64,000 nt of DNA from Pyrenopolyporus hunteri. Its lineage: Eukaryota > Ascomycota > Sordariomycetes > Xylariales > Hypoxylaceae. Positions 52,358 to 62,419 of this stretch are shown here, piece after piece. The translations under genes and the position numbers were made by a program. The notes beneath the pieces are model-generated. The model saw only the letters and a program-made list of their open reading frames with translations, was not told the DNA's origin and searched no databases. Within the stretch, counting starts at the first letter, position 1; the number at the start of each line of letters is the position of its first letter. The stretch is taken from the NCBI GenBank assembly GCA_902806595.1, contig CADCXC010000006.1, forward strand, positions 62,001 to 126,000, in the 5' to 3' direction.

Positions 52358-52420
52358 TGTGTAATCAAATTATAAAACTATGAGTTTTAGCGGTTTAGCG
52401 GTTTCGGGCATTTGGGCCAA
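52358..52420 (-). repeat. Right terminal inverted repeat of the AT block (Z)
   Basis: Read on the minus strand from 52420 it begins TTGGCCCAAATGCCCG, followed by AAACCGCTAAACCGCTAAAA (core 52404-52358). It matches the left edge at 39 of 47 positions. It keeps C where the left copy has T at most differing sites, so it is the less mutated end. AT content falls to normal immediately outside it. Confidence 0.75.
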
Positions 52421-52843
52421 GGTAACCTACTATGTACCTCACGCAGCTGATTTTGTAAATCCTTAACCATCAATGACAAGAGCAAGAGCGCTATCGGATA
52501 CCTTATGTACCTAGGTATGTATATCCGACGTAGCATCAACGCCCGCACCAAAGGATTCCGTCTGTCTCCATTTCCATTCCCATTTCCATTTCCATCCCCC
52601 CCCTAAAGATAAGAGATCGCCAGATAAGAAAGGCCCAAACCCGCCGGCAGCATCGCGGCCAAGAATTGCTCAAGATGGCACACAACATTAATCTTGTGTA
52701 TTGTTACATTCGCCGCTAGCCGGTAGGGCTCCTCTATCCAAGAGACCCGACGTGGATAAACGGGCTTCCCCCATCGGCTTATGCCCTACTCGCCTCTCCT
52801 TAGCTCTGGGGACGTCTTTGATTCTTGGACACTGCTTATCAGA
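52421..52843. other. Intergenic region / promoter of the S33 hydrolase gene
   Basis: Normal composition resumes here. It holds an imperfect CCATTT microsatellite (about 52568-52603) ending in a C tract, and a TACCTAGGTA word near 52508. No gene seen. Confidence 0.4.
52568..52603. repeat. Imperfect (CCATTT)n microsatellite
   Basis: CCATTTCCATTCCCATTTCC-type units followed by CATCCCCCCCC, in the promoter region of the next gene. Confidence 0.75.
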
Positions 52844-54926
52844 ATGACAGAACAACGCTATACACCTCGGATTAAGGGGCGTAGTCTGTCTCCGTCGCGC
52901 AGGCCGCGGAGCATGTCACCATGGCAGACTTGGAAATCAGCAGCCGGTACGGCCGCTGGAGTTGTCTCTCTGCTGTTCTTGCTGCTCCGGCTAGATGTAG
53001 CGCGCGTCATAACGAGATTAAGTTCTCTCACGAAGCCCGAACCAGAGGACCCAACGTCCACTAACTGGACATGGAGCGATATTGAACCCAGCAAGACCTT
53101 GCAGTGGCGACGATGCTACGACGATACTTATGACTGCGCAAGACTTGATGTGCCTATGGACTGGCTCGATCCGTCCGACGACCCGCGACGGCGAGTTATT
53201 CTAGCTGTCATACGCCTTAGAGCCACCGAACTTGGTGGCTACAAGGGACCTCTCTTCTTCAACCCCGGTGGTCCAGGAGGGTCGGGCGTGTACGCGCTCA
53301 AGGACCGCGGGGCGCTCCTACAGGCCATCGCCGGAAGAAATTACGACATCGTCTCTTTCGACCCGAGGGGTATCGGCGCATCGCTCCCGCGAGTCGACTG
53401 TTGGGGCTCCCAAGAGAAGAGCCGCCTCTGGGCCCTCCAGGATGTCGGCGTTGTCGACGCCCACCCAGGAGTTATCTTTGACGCCTTCGCACGCGCCACC
53501 GCCTTATCCCAGGCTTGTGAGCGGAACATGAACGGCTCTGACTTACTGTCGCACATCGGTACTGCTTCACACGCCAGGGACCTACTTGAGATTCTACATC
53601 AATCCGGGCATAGCAAGCTCAGATACTGGGGATTTAGCTACGGAACGATTCTAGGTGGGGTTAGTGACCCTCCACGCCGGGAATACATATTCGTTGTTTA
53701 CACCCACGACTTTCGTTGATAAAGCACTGACTCTGAACTCTCTAGGTGTTCGCCGCCATGTACCCTGATAAAGTAGATAGGCTCGTTAGCGATGGTAAGA
53801 ACGGCACCACTAGGAAACGCAGTTGCTAGACTGTTCGACGGCATTAACAATGGTGTCACTAGGCAATGTAGATTATCGAGAGTGGCATTTGCATTCGCAT
53901 ATCAATTTCCTGCGTGACACCGACAAGGTTATGGAGGCCTTCTACCTCTTTTGTTATGAGGCCGGCCCTTCTAGTTGCGCATTCCACGCCTCAAGCCCGG
54001 CGGCCATTGAGAAAAGACTAGGTAGCCTCCTCGAACGGATCCGAGAGCATCCTGTTATCGTCCCCGCAGCCGAATCGGGACCCGATATGCCGCAGCTGAT
54101 CACCTGGTCTCATCTTAAACGGTTGATCTCTGCTGCATTATACCGGCCTATCTTCATGTTCAAGAACTTCGCTGTGGTCCTGAAAGCCCTGGAAGATGGG
54201 GACGGCAAGCCCTTCTACCAGCTGGTTAGGTCCGAAAAATCCGCCCTCCCGATCTGCTCAATAGAGGCAATCCCACCGAACGTGCCTAGATTAGAGGAAG
54301 GGAACGCCGACGCATTCCCCGCCATCCTCTGCGCGGACTCTCCTGCGACGAAGGATACGGTAGAGGATTTTGCCGAGTTTGTTGAAAGACTTAGGCACAT
54401 CAGCTCCGCTGCGGGTGATGTCAACGCTCTATTTAGAATGGCCTGTGTGGGTAGGACCGTCAGGCCGAAATGGAGGTACGCTGGCCCGTTTGAAGGAAAT
54501 ACAAGCCATCCAATCCTCTATATAGCCAATATAGCAGACAACATATCTCCTCTTGTCAGCGCAAAGAACAATTCTCAGGGGTTCCCGGGCTCCGTCGTAT
54601 TAGTGCAGAATTCCTATGGTGTAAGTTTGCCTATTTCTCTAACCTGCCAAGCACTCTCTGCCCATCTATCACGCTACCTAGTTGCCTACATGTCATGAAA
54701 TTAATCTACTATACAGCACACTAGCCTCTCTGCTTCTTCGGCGTGTACTGCTGGGCATATTCGCACGTACTTCCAAAATGGCACGCTTCCAAAACCCGGA
54801 ACCACCTGCGAGCCCGATTATTTTCCGTTTCAAGAAGTATATTTGAAAGCCACGGATGAATTATCCATAGCTTCTTACGAGTTATCCCTGACGAACTGGG
54901 CACCTGAACCAAGAATTATACTCTAA
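52844..54926 (+). CDS. S33-family alpha/beta hydrolase, tripeptidyl-aminopeptidase-like (four exons, 610 aa)
   Basis: Exons 52844-53659, 53746-53794, 53863-54620 and 54717-54926 join to 1833 bases. Introns are 86, 68 and 96 bp (donors GTTAGT, GTAAGA, GTAAGT). The junctions restore GFSYGTILGG|VFAAMYPDK, VSDG|NVDYREWH and NSYG|HTSLSASSACTA. The oxyanion region is NPGGPGGSG (140-148), the nucleophile Ser265 is in GFSYG, the acid is probably Asp514 (ADNISPL) and the base is His542. All are present, so the enzyme looks functional. The C-terminal TAP-like domain (YFQNGTLPKPGTTCEPDYFP) fits family S33/TAP, which usually removes short peptides or hydrolyses esters. A basic N-terminus followed by a hydrophobic segment (about 33-50) suggests a type II membrane anchor. 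An in-frame ATG at 52781 would add 21 residues; 52844 (MTEQRYTPR) is preferred because the anchor is then close to the N-terminus, but this is open. It converges with the siderophore transporter, with 202 bp between their stops. Confidence 0.85.
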
Positions 54927-55128
54927 CAATTATAAGATGCGGATTAATTTTAGCCTATGCACTCCTGTATTCGCTTGGTACCGCTATGATCGCTATAACC
55001 GATTGCCCCCCTCGCTCCGACATTAGGTATTCGGGAAGGGAACATGTCATTCCACGACAAGAACAAATTTCGTCCACGACCACCTAGGTACCCAACCACA
55101 ATATACAGAACACAAGATGAGCTGTTCC

Positions 55129-57325
55129 TCACTCCACCAGGTTATTCTTATCGCTATTATCTCTATCAGTGAACTGTGTTAGTTAGGTAAAGCGTTAGGC
55201 ACTCACGGCAATTCAAAGTTAGGCATGAAGAGCGATCCGATGAGTGCAATGGCCGAGGATCCTACCGCCGCATAGGTTATGTATTTCAATACCGCAGTGA
55301 ACTGTAACGGAGTGAGCAAGACGACATGAGTATACTCTAGAGGGTTAGATTACCGACCGCAGTATTAACGGCGATACGTTCGGGTGTGCCCCATTGGGGA
55401 GAAACGCCCGTGATAGAATTTGCCAACAAAGTGACGGTTTCAGTCGTCGCTGAGTTTCCTAAACAACGCCGGAGTTCAACTCCAATCAAACCGGTGTATA
55501 TACCACCAGCAATACAGGCGCCCACACTACCGCCGATAAACGCAAAGCAGACAACTAGCGCGGTAACCTGTGGCATTTCAGCGTGCGATACGACGACCTG
55601 GGCCGGTACGAGTAGAGTCGAGCCGACCATGCCGCTACCAATTCCTTGGATCAATTGGACAATGAAAATTTCCCCGATGCTGTTCTCGGAACCACGGAGG
55701 CGAAGCATCACGCCGTAGCCTACGAGACGCACAGCGGCGCCGAGGACACAGACCCATTTGTATCGTTTCGTCCTGGCCATTGCTAGCCCGGCCACGACCG
55801 CTATCAGGCATTGGGTAACTCCGTTGGTGTCTTTCACCCATCAGCATCGAAGGCCGGGGACGTAGCCGCTATGGGGAGGAAATGCGACCCGGACTCACAA
55901 GTGAAAAAGGTAGCGTCGCGGGCGTTTAGACCCCGCGCTACAGTAGCCCAGGCATAAATGTACGTATCTGCGACTCAATGCTTAGTATCTCCCCTCTGGT
56001 TGAAGTCCGATGGACTAAGGCGTAGCCAAACGCCGGGCTCCGCCCGAGGAGTTTCGCAGCGCCGACAAGGGAAACGTCCTTAAGGGACCTTACGTGTTGC
56101 GGAGAATCCGATATTGTCCGTAGCAATGAGGAGACAGCACAGGACAATCGTGCCGTTAGAAAAATAATGAGGAGGCACTACGGGATGTTTGGCCAAGTAA
56201 TGTTCATAGAAAGGAAGGGCGATGAGCAATGCCGCTCCGAGGGCGACTAGCGTATCGACCCATGGCGTTTTCCAGCTCGAAGGCGTCGTTGCGGCCAGCG
56301 TCATCGGTATGAGTAAGAGGGCTAGGCCACCACTGAATAGGATCACACCACCAAGGTCGATCTGAGAGCAAAATCCGTAGAACGATATCTTCGCTTTGGG
56401 GGCAAGGCCCTCCTTCTGTGCTCTGATCTGGTAATATAGCAATGTGACAATGATGAAGCTCGCGCAGAAAGGCATGATGATCGCCAGCATTCCGATGCCC
56501 CAGCGCCACCCGATACCCGTAGGTGCCGTCACACTGTCGATGATAAAGGCCGATACCCAAGGCGTAACGAGGAAGGGCCAAAACGAAAGAGAAATGCCGA
56601 ATGCTCGATACCGGGCGCTTGTCAGGTCGGCGATTACAATGTCAGTCATCAAGTTGGTGGAGCTTTGGCCCAGCGAATAGAAGATGGAGCCGGCCGCATA
56701 GGCGTTGAAGGTTTTGGCGGAAGCCATGACGATATAAGCCAAGATATAGAAACCTATAGCGATGGAATACGTGCTGCTACGACCTATGACGTTGGATAGC
56801 TTAGCGATAGGCGGCTTCGCAACACCAAATACGATCGTCCCGGCCGTGCTCAAGGTAGCAAGCTTCGATAGTTCCCCGAACTCGGACGAAGCGTAGTTCT
56901 TGTAGATATAGACAGTGCTATTATCGATCTCGCTAAAGCAGTCCAATGTTAGTCGCCCCGAACCCGCGCCATTTACCATCAGAATACCTTACTATACGAT
57001 CATGATCAGGCAGAGCCTATTCTTGTTAGCTCTCCTCTCTCCCAGTCGAACGAGCTCAGTCTCCAAGGACGGCTTACCCAGCAATGACGAGCCACCGGCC
57101 TTTAGTCCCCCATATCGCCTGAGATGCTTCGATGGTTATCGTCCCCGCCTCAACACTAACGCCGGTTCCCGCCTGCTTCTCGGAATCCATATTGGTTTGT
57201 TCTAAAGTTACTTTGTCAGATGGCTTAAGGTCATTACGGCGTACGATCGCAACCGGCCGACGCGCCAGAGGTTCATCAAGGGGGCCAGCACCAATTGCGG
57301 TCCGTAAAAGCTTTGTAAAGTGCAT
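55129..57325 (-). CDS. MFS siderophore-iron transporter family protein (seven exons, 593 aa)
   Basis: Minus-strand exons: 57325-57078, 57016-56993, 56932-56094, 55967-55899, 55830-55358, 55301-55207 and 55162-55129, together 1782 bases. The product follows the Sit1/MirB pattern: a hydrophilic N-tail, then QAIWGTKGRWLVIAG into the first helix and VYEIDNSTVYIYKNYASSEF. Later come IAKLSNVIGRSSTYSI, FYSLGQSSTNLMTDIVIADL, DNIGFSATHTYIYAWATVAR, a Tyr-Thr-Asn-Gly helix, MARTKRYKWVCVLGAAVRLV, IQGIGSGMVGS and MPNFELP. About 14 helices are expected. The role is uptake of ferric siderophores at the plasma membrane or vesicles. Exon 2 is only 24 bases. Two splice choices are weak. Intron 5 (55357-55302) needs a GTCGGT donor. 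Intron 6 (55206-55163, 44 bp) gives the tail PDNSDKNNLVE; if unspliced, the protein stops at FELP instead. Start 57325 is the first in-frame ATG; a later Met (MDSEKQ) is possible. Confidence 0.83.
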
Positions 57326-58271
57326 CGTGATCTGGTAGGATTGTTGAGTTCTATAAGATTAACGCTCCGCTTAATAAGATCGAACGCCCTAAGAGTAAGA
57401 GTTAGTAGGAAGACGGGACATATCGTCTCATCTATAAATACCTAGGTACCCAACCTGTCCATCGTCGCCCCCTAACAATGTTCTAGGCTAGCTACCTATT
57501 CGTATTCATTCAATACACTCACCATACATATGTGCCTATCCGTGTACGATGATTGGTGTGAATCCGCCTGGAGATACCTATGATAACGCACTATACAATG
57601 TCTCGGACCTCGCATCTTGGATCCTACACTTGCGAAGTTCCTGTCACGGCTTATCTCGAGTACCAAGTAGAAAGCGCTTTGCTATCATCAGTCTCGGACC
57701 GGGGGATACTGTGGGGGACAACGCCGGAAACAAGGACTTAGCAGGGGGTTAGGGGTCAGGGTGGGATTCAACTACGAAAATTCAAGGTTACCTTATCGTT
57801 GTCCGGGCATTTCGATACGAGGGGTATTTTTTACACTCAACACTCAAAAGCCGATATGAATTAGGGCGGGATACTAAGCAGGTAGACATCGTGGAATCAT
57901 TTGCTCTCTACTCTGGTACGAGATACCTCTGGGGCGTAAAAGGGCCCCTATTACTAGCAATAGCCATCTCTACCTGGGTGCCGCACATAAATGTAGGAGA
58001 AATAAAACCCTCGGGAATTTTTAAGTGGCAAATACCCCCATCCTACGCCAACGGACTGATTGAGTAGATCCCAATTATATCGCTACTCTATTTTCGTCGG
58101 CGTGAAATGGATTATGGGTTTCGAACGCACGAGCGGCGAACGTGCTGAACAACAGGAAACGCCCAATCTAAGACTACCAAACCAGACTTGGTCACGCACG
58201 TGTTGGCAAAGGAACAGCGGTGCTGTGCTAGAGTTCCCCCCGCCGCCCCCCCCCCCCCAAGGAGTAACCCT
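57326..58271. promoter_or_regulatory. Upstream region of the siderophore transporter with GATA-type words
   Basis: No gene is recognised (a 67-codon plus-strand frame at 57549-57752 is unsupported). HGATAR words occur as TGATAA at 57581-57586 (plus), AGATAA as TTATCT at 57651-57656 and CGATAA as TTATCG at 57793-57798. Iron-dependent GATA repressors (SREA/SRE type) control siderophore genes in many ascomycetes, but the full ATCWGATAA consensus is not seen and such short words also arise by chance. An ATACCTAGGTACCC word lies near 57440, and a C-rich tract (58236-58258) near the 3' end of the next gene. Confidence 0.3.
58236..58258. repeat. C-rich homopolymer-like tract
   Basis: CCCCCCGCCGCCCCCCCCCC in the 3' flank of the sugar-porter gene, just beyond its stop. 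It is prone to length errors in assemblies. Confidence 0.8.
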
Positions 58272-60342
58272 CTAAACTTCGTCCTTCTTGACTTCAGCGG
58301 TTGGGCCATTTTCGGTCGGCGCGCCTTTACCAATAATTGGATCCTCGTGGTGGACGACCACCTTCTCGACGGCGTGGGTAGCTTCATCGGCAAGCGCTTT
58401 ATCCTCGAATACTATGGGGTTCGCGAATTAGCCCGTATATTCCTCTACGCCGTATGGGCGGCGTCGACTTACGGAAAGCCAGCTCCTCCAAGGTCCTGCC
58501 GAACGTTTCGGGAAACATGAAATAAACAAAAGCGATCTCGAATGACAAGAAGCAGCAGTACGAAATAAGATATCGCCAGCTGACGTTCTTTAGACCAATA
58601 GGGTTAACAAACGTGGTGAAAAAGCCGGCCATGCGACCGAAAAACTGGAAGAATGCGATGCCGCGGGAACGTTCAGCAAACGGCCAAAGCTCGACCAAGT
58701 AGGCTATATCATGGATTAGCAAACGCGGAAACTCGGTGTACCGGGCCATGGTCAGACTAACTGTAGGTCAAGGCGTTATATCCGACGTTGTAGCAGGGCG
58801 AGTAGACAAAGATCCAGAATATCGTGGCCACGTTTGCCGCGTTGTTAGGGTGCCCGGACTCTTTTCCAGAGATGGCTCTCTCCATGCTAATCGTCCAGGA
58901 GATATAGACGCACAGCAGCGAAATTGTGCAGGCGAGGTACATTTGGCGTCGCTTGAACTTGGTGACAAGGAACGCGACGAATGTACCACAGACTAGTTGC
59001 CAGCATGCGTTCGCCACATTAATCTGCTGCTTGAAAACCGAATCACTCTTGCCGATCATAGCCAGGAGGTCGCCTAGGTAGTACGAAATAAGAGTGTTGC
59101 CGGACCATTGGGTGAAGAGACCAAGCATCTTTTGACGACGAGAGTTAGTAACTAGGCAATTACGATAGACGACGGGGGGGTATGCTAGTCCCTGAGACCA
59201 CAGAACTAAGGAAAGGGGATTCCCAGATCACAAGATTAGAGTGCACATAGGGAAAGCGAGGCGGCTGGACCGGAAAATTTTGACATACGCAACTGATGAG
59301 CATCCGGCGCCGCATGCCGGCCGTGGATGCTAGGTCGGTCCACGACCTCCTGGAGTGTTCGAGTTCTATGTGGATTGTTGCCTCGATCTGAGCGAACTCG
59401 GCCTTTACGAATTCGGACTCGCGGTCACCTTCGGCATGGTACTTCACTAGGACATCGTAGGCTTCTTCGATCCGATCTTGTTGGACTAGCCACCTCGGTG
59501 ACTCGGGTAGCATACTTTTTTGGACCGTTAGCTTTCCTTTCCCCTTCGGAGTCGCAAGGAATACCCAGACTTACAGGACGAAGCAAATTTGCACCAACGA
59601 TGGGCACATCTGAAGCCACGAGGGGATCTTCCAGGCCATATTAGACTCGATATTGTTAGTCCCGAAGCAGATGGCTGCGGCGGTGATCTGGCCAACGAAA
59701 TAGGCCACGTTGAAAAGCGACGTTAGGACTGGACGCTCCCTCGGGTACGCCAATTCCCCGATCAGAGACGAGGCGGATACGATACAAGTGGGAATGCCAA
59801 ATCCTAGGATCAGACGGGCAACGACATACATGCCGGCTAGCGAGGGTAGCTATTAGCAGAGACGCCCACCCGGTGTCGAATATCAGGGCACGTACCATTC
59901 ACGGAGAATCCCTGAATCAGAGCGCCGATTACCATGATAATAGACCCCCCCAGAATTGACCAACGGCGGCCGAATCTATCGTTGACGATACCAATGAATG
60001 GTAGGGAGAGAATAGCGCCGAGCGAATACGCTGCGGCGATGATACCCTTCAGAGCTCCCTGAGGATCGCCAAAGTCTTCCTTACTCCGTCAGTAAGGCGA
60101 CTTCCGCTTTGTGAATTCTCGACATTTAACTCACACGAAATCCACGATGGCACGATCTGTAGCGCATTGATCATTTGCGAGTCGAAGCCAGATGTCAACT
60201 CGATACCCATACATGTCGGGAAGAGAAGGAAATAAAGATATCGCAGGTTCGGCTTCCTGTACCATCTCACCTTATCCTCGTTTGCGAGACGGGTAATGAT
60301 GGGGTCGGCCACGCCTGATTCGGCGGTACCTACGCCGCCCAT
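58272..60342 (-). CDS. MFS sugar porter, lactose-permease/hexose-transporter-like (seven exons, 539 aa)
   Basis: Minus-strand exons: 60342-60137, 60083-59896, 59836-59575, 59514-59289, 59128-58762, 58703-58473 and 58411-58272, together 1620 bases. Hallmarks in order: FPTCMGIELTSGFDSQMINA (helix 1), DFGDPQGALKG and AAAYSLGAILSLPF, NDRFGRRWSILGGS (loop 2/3). Then MYVVARLILGFGIPTCIVSA, PESPRWL (about 222-228), FTQWSGNTLISYYLGDLLAM, YNALTYTYLVELWPFAERSR and PETFGRTLEELAF (481-493), then a hydrophilic cytoplasmic tail. These are the sugar-porter signatures of major facilitator family PF00083; twelve helices are expected. It would import a mono- or disaccharide by proton symport; the substrate cannot be read from sequence. 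Start 60342 (MGGVGTAESGV) is preferred over an in-frame ATG at 60552, whose extra residues look random. Introns 2-7 boundaries are clear; the first (60136-60084, donor GTGTGA) is the least certain. Intron 4 is long (160 bp). Confidence 0.86.
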
Positions 60343-62419
60343 TGCTGCTGGATATTCGGCGCTACTGGGTTTGGTGATAAAGAGAACGGGTGAAGGAGGC
60401 GAGACGGCATTGACCTTAGGACGGAGAGGGGAGGACTTCGACGGTCGGGCTACAACGCCCCTTTTTAGCCATTCATATTCTCTCCCCCCATCGTCTGGAC
60501 CGCATCGGAAGGGTAGGCTGCGCCGCCGGGTAATATATTTCTGGCCCAACACGATAGCAGCTTAGCAGCGGTCTATGACTATAATACTATAATAATTCTC
60601 GTCTCGCACGTTTTCTTCCCGGATCCCACATGAGGGCCTAGAGTCTGGGGTAAGCCGACAGGGGCTGATCTACATGCTCCCAAAATCCGGGGTCTAGTAT
60701 CTGGCATTTTCGCCCTCCTTCTCCCCCCTTTTTTTTTGATCCTACATCCCAAGCTCTAAGGGATATCATACGTCCCATTTCGAATCTAGTCGCATCTGCT
60801 GACGCCAAGCTGCCGCCTTCAAGGCTCGAGATCATTGGAGATCGTTGGACTTGTTGCTCGGCGCCCACACCATATCGGAATAGCGGCCTAGCACGAGCCC
60901 CAACCTCAATCCTTCCTAGCCTTTCACGCCAATCGCGAGTTCTCTAGCACGGCCCCCGGCTCAGCTAACCAGGCTCGCCAAGGCGGAATAGAGGGACAAT
61001 TCGCCGATACATGTTCCACCGCGATTATTTGGGTCGAATTCCGTGCGTGTCAACGTTTTTAATGCCAATCGACGAGGTTCTCGAATACGTCTCAAGCGGC
61101 GTCGCTACCCTCATTGACCGGATCAGATAGCTTGGCGACGTGCGTGACCGGCAACGCGTCTCGCCCGCCCGAACATGCAGTTCGTGTCAACGGAAACGAT
61201 GAATTTCTCCGTCTGGGCGAAGGGTACTCGGAATGTTTATACATTGAATTCCGTTTACGCCCCCCTTCTTAGGCGGGATAAGGAGTCGAAGCCGTGGGGG
61301 TAAAGGGTAAATCGCTGGTCTTTTATGACTCCGTGAAGGTTTCACGTATAGCCTCGTATTTCTTTCTCATAAGTATTTCCTTCGACGATTCCTTTATATC
61401 ATATCCGTCAGAGTCCGTTAGCCCCATTAATCAATATTAACTCGAAGCAGGACGCGTGGGATTTCGCAGAGCCCCATTCTCCCACGATGTGGTTCTATTC
61501 AGGCTGAAATAAGGGAGTCCAAGGCGCTGGTACGCCACACGCGACAGGTTCGTGATTGGTAAAGGCCAAACCCACCTGGCCCAGCGTGCCCAGCCCCTTG
61601 GTATACGCGGGATTCGCCCCGGTACTATTTCTGTCTCCGGAAGTGCCATGATAGTATGGCCTGCGTTGATAATGAAATGAATGCATTTCAGCTGATCCAC
61701 GCGACGAGGCGAAGTATGGGGCATTAATCTAAAGGGTCGTCTATGCTGTCGTCAACTCGGGAATGGGTCGCGTAGTACAATTCGAGAGGTATAATCGCGA
61801 CGCGCACCATCTTAGGACGTTTTGAGCACCCATAAATGTCACTGACCCTCTGCTATCTCGCATGGGGAGATAGATTATGCTACAGCCTGTATTGTGATTT
61901 TATATATTATCTCGGATGTTTTCTGGATTCTTATGTTGGCTTACCTAGCCTAACAAGGTCGGCAGCAGCTGTGTGTCGGCGGTAGACTGTTGGGCTTGCT
62001 ATATTAATGAAAGGAAAGAGGGCCAGTCCTTATTATCTGTCGTCCAATCTAGCAATCAAGCGGGCCAGCTCGATATTTCTTGTTTACCTACTTGATATGA
62101 AAAGCCCCTGGTATATCATCATCAACGATGGAAGAAATAGTACGACCAGGCCCAGGTGGCATTTTTCATAAGATATTCGTGAACGTGAAGCCCTACGGCG
62201 GCCCGGTCCCTTGACTTGCATGATAGACTGTTCTGTTTCCATAGCGCAAGTAGCGACTTCGAAATTACCCTGTCTACCGACGAATGCTAGGATCCAATGA
62301 AGTCAGGTACGGAACCAAGCGGCCCTACATTTCATTCTAACTGCACAATTCAACATACTCCCGCACTACTCGGTATCCATGGTACACGCCAATCCTTATC
62401 GACCCTGGCACCGGGCTAC
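60343..62419. other. Intergenic region without a recognisable gene
   Basis: About 2.1 kb between the 5' end of the sugar-porter gene and the 3' end of the golgin gene. Short minus-strand frames at 60638-60868 and 61437-61724 have no family resemblance I can name and no splice context supporting them. No tRNA or repeat array was recognised. The sugar-porter promoter must lie in its left part. Confidence 0.45.

Larger units (their letters stand above)
10267..52420. repeat. 42-kb RIP-degraded, AT-rich heterochromatin-like block
   Basis: Base composition changes abruptly near 10267 and again near 52400. Within the block the DNA is almost only A and T, no protein-like frame of family quality exists, and the remaining C and G occur almost solely as CpG. 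Rows around 10441-10560, 11101-11160 and 12241-12300 contain C only before G. This is the expected result of repeat-induced point mutation (C-to-T on either strand) run nearly to completion in CpA, CpT and CpC but not CpG. The contents that can be resolved are transposons in several copies, the substrate RIP needs. The block may be a heterochromatic island or part of a centromere; sequence alone cannot tell. Confidence 0.93.

Noticed and set aside
10267..52420. Starship-type giant element
   Set aside because: No DUF3435 tyrosine recombinase, no intact cargo genes and no typical single direct target repeat. The edges are inverted repeats and the interior is RIPed, whereas Starship cargo is usually readable.
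10267..52420. Mitochondrial DNA or a nuclear mitochondrial insert
   Set aside because: AT-rich, but without any mitochondrial gene, rRNA or tRNA. The CpG-only pattern and LTR elements with target duplications point to RIPed nuclear repeats.
60638..60868. 76-residue minus-strand frame upstream of the sugar porter
   Set aside because: Contains a Lys/Gly-rich segment from a poly-T/C tract; no family resemblance.
61437..61724. 95-residue minus-strand frame and the overlapping frame 61495-61686
   Set aside because: Neither frame resembles a family I know; both are in intergenic DNA without splice or start support.
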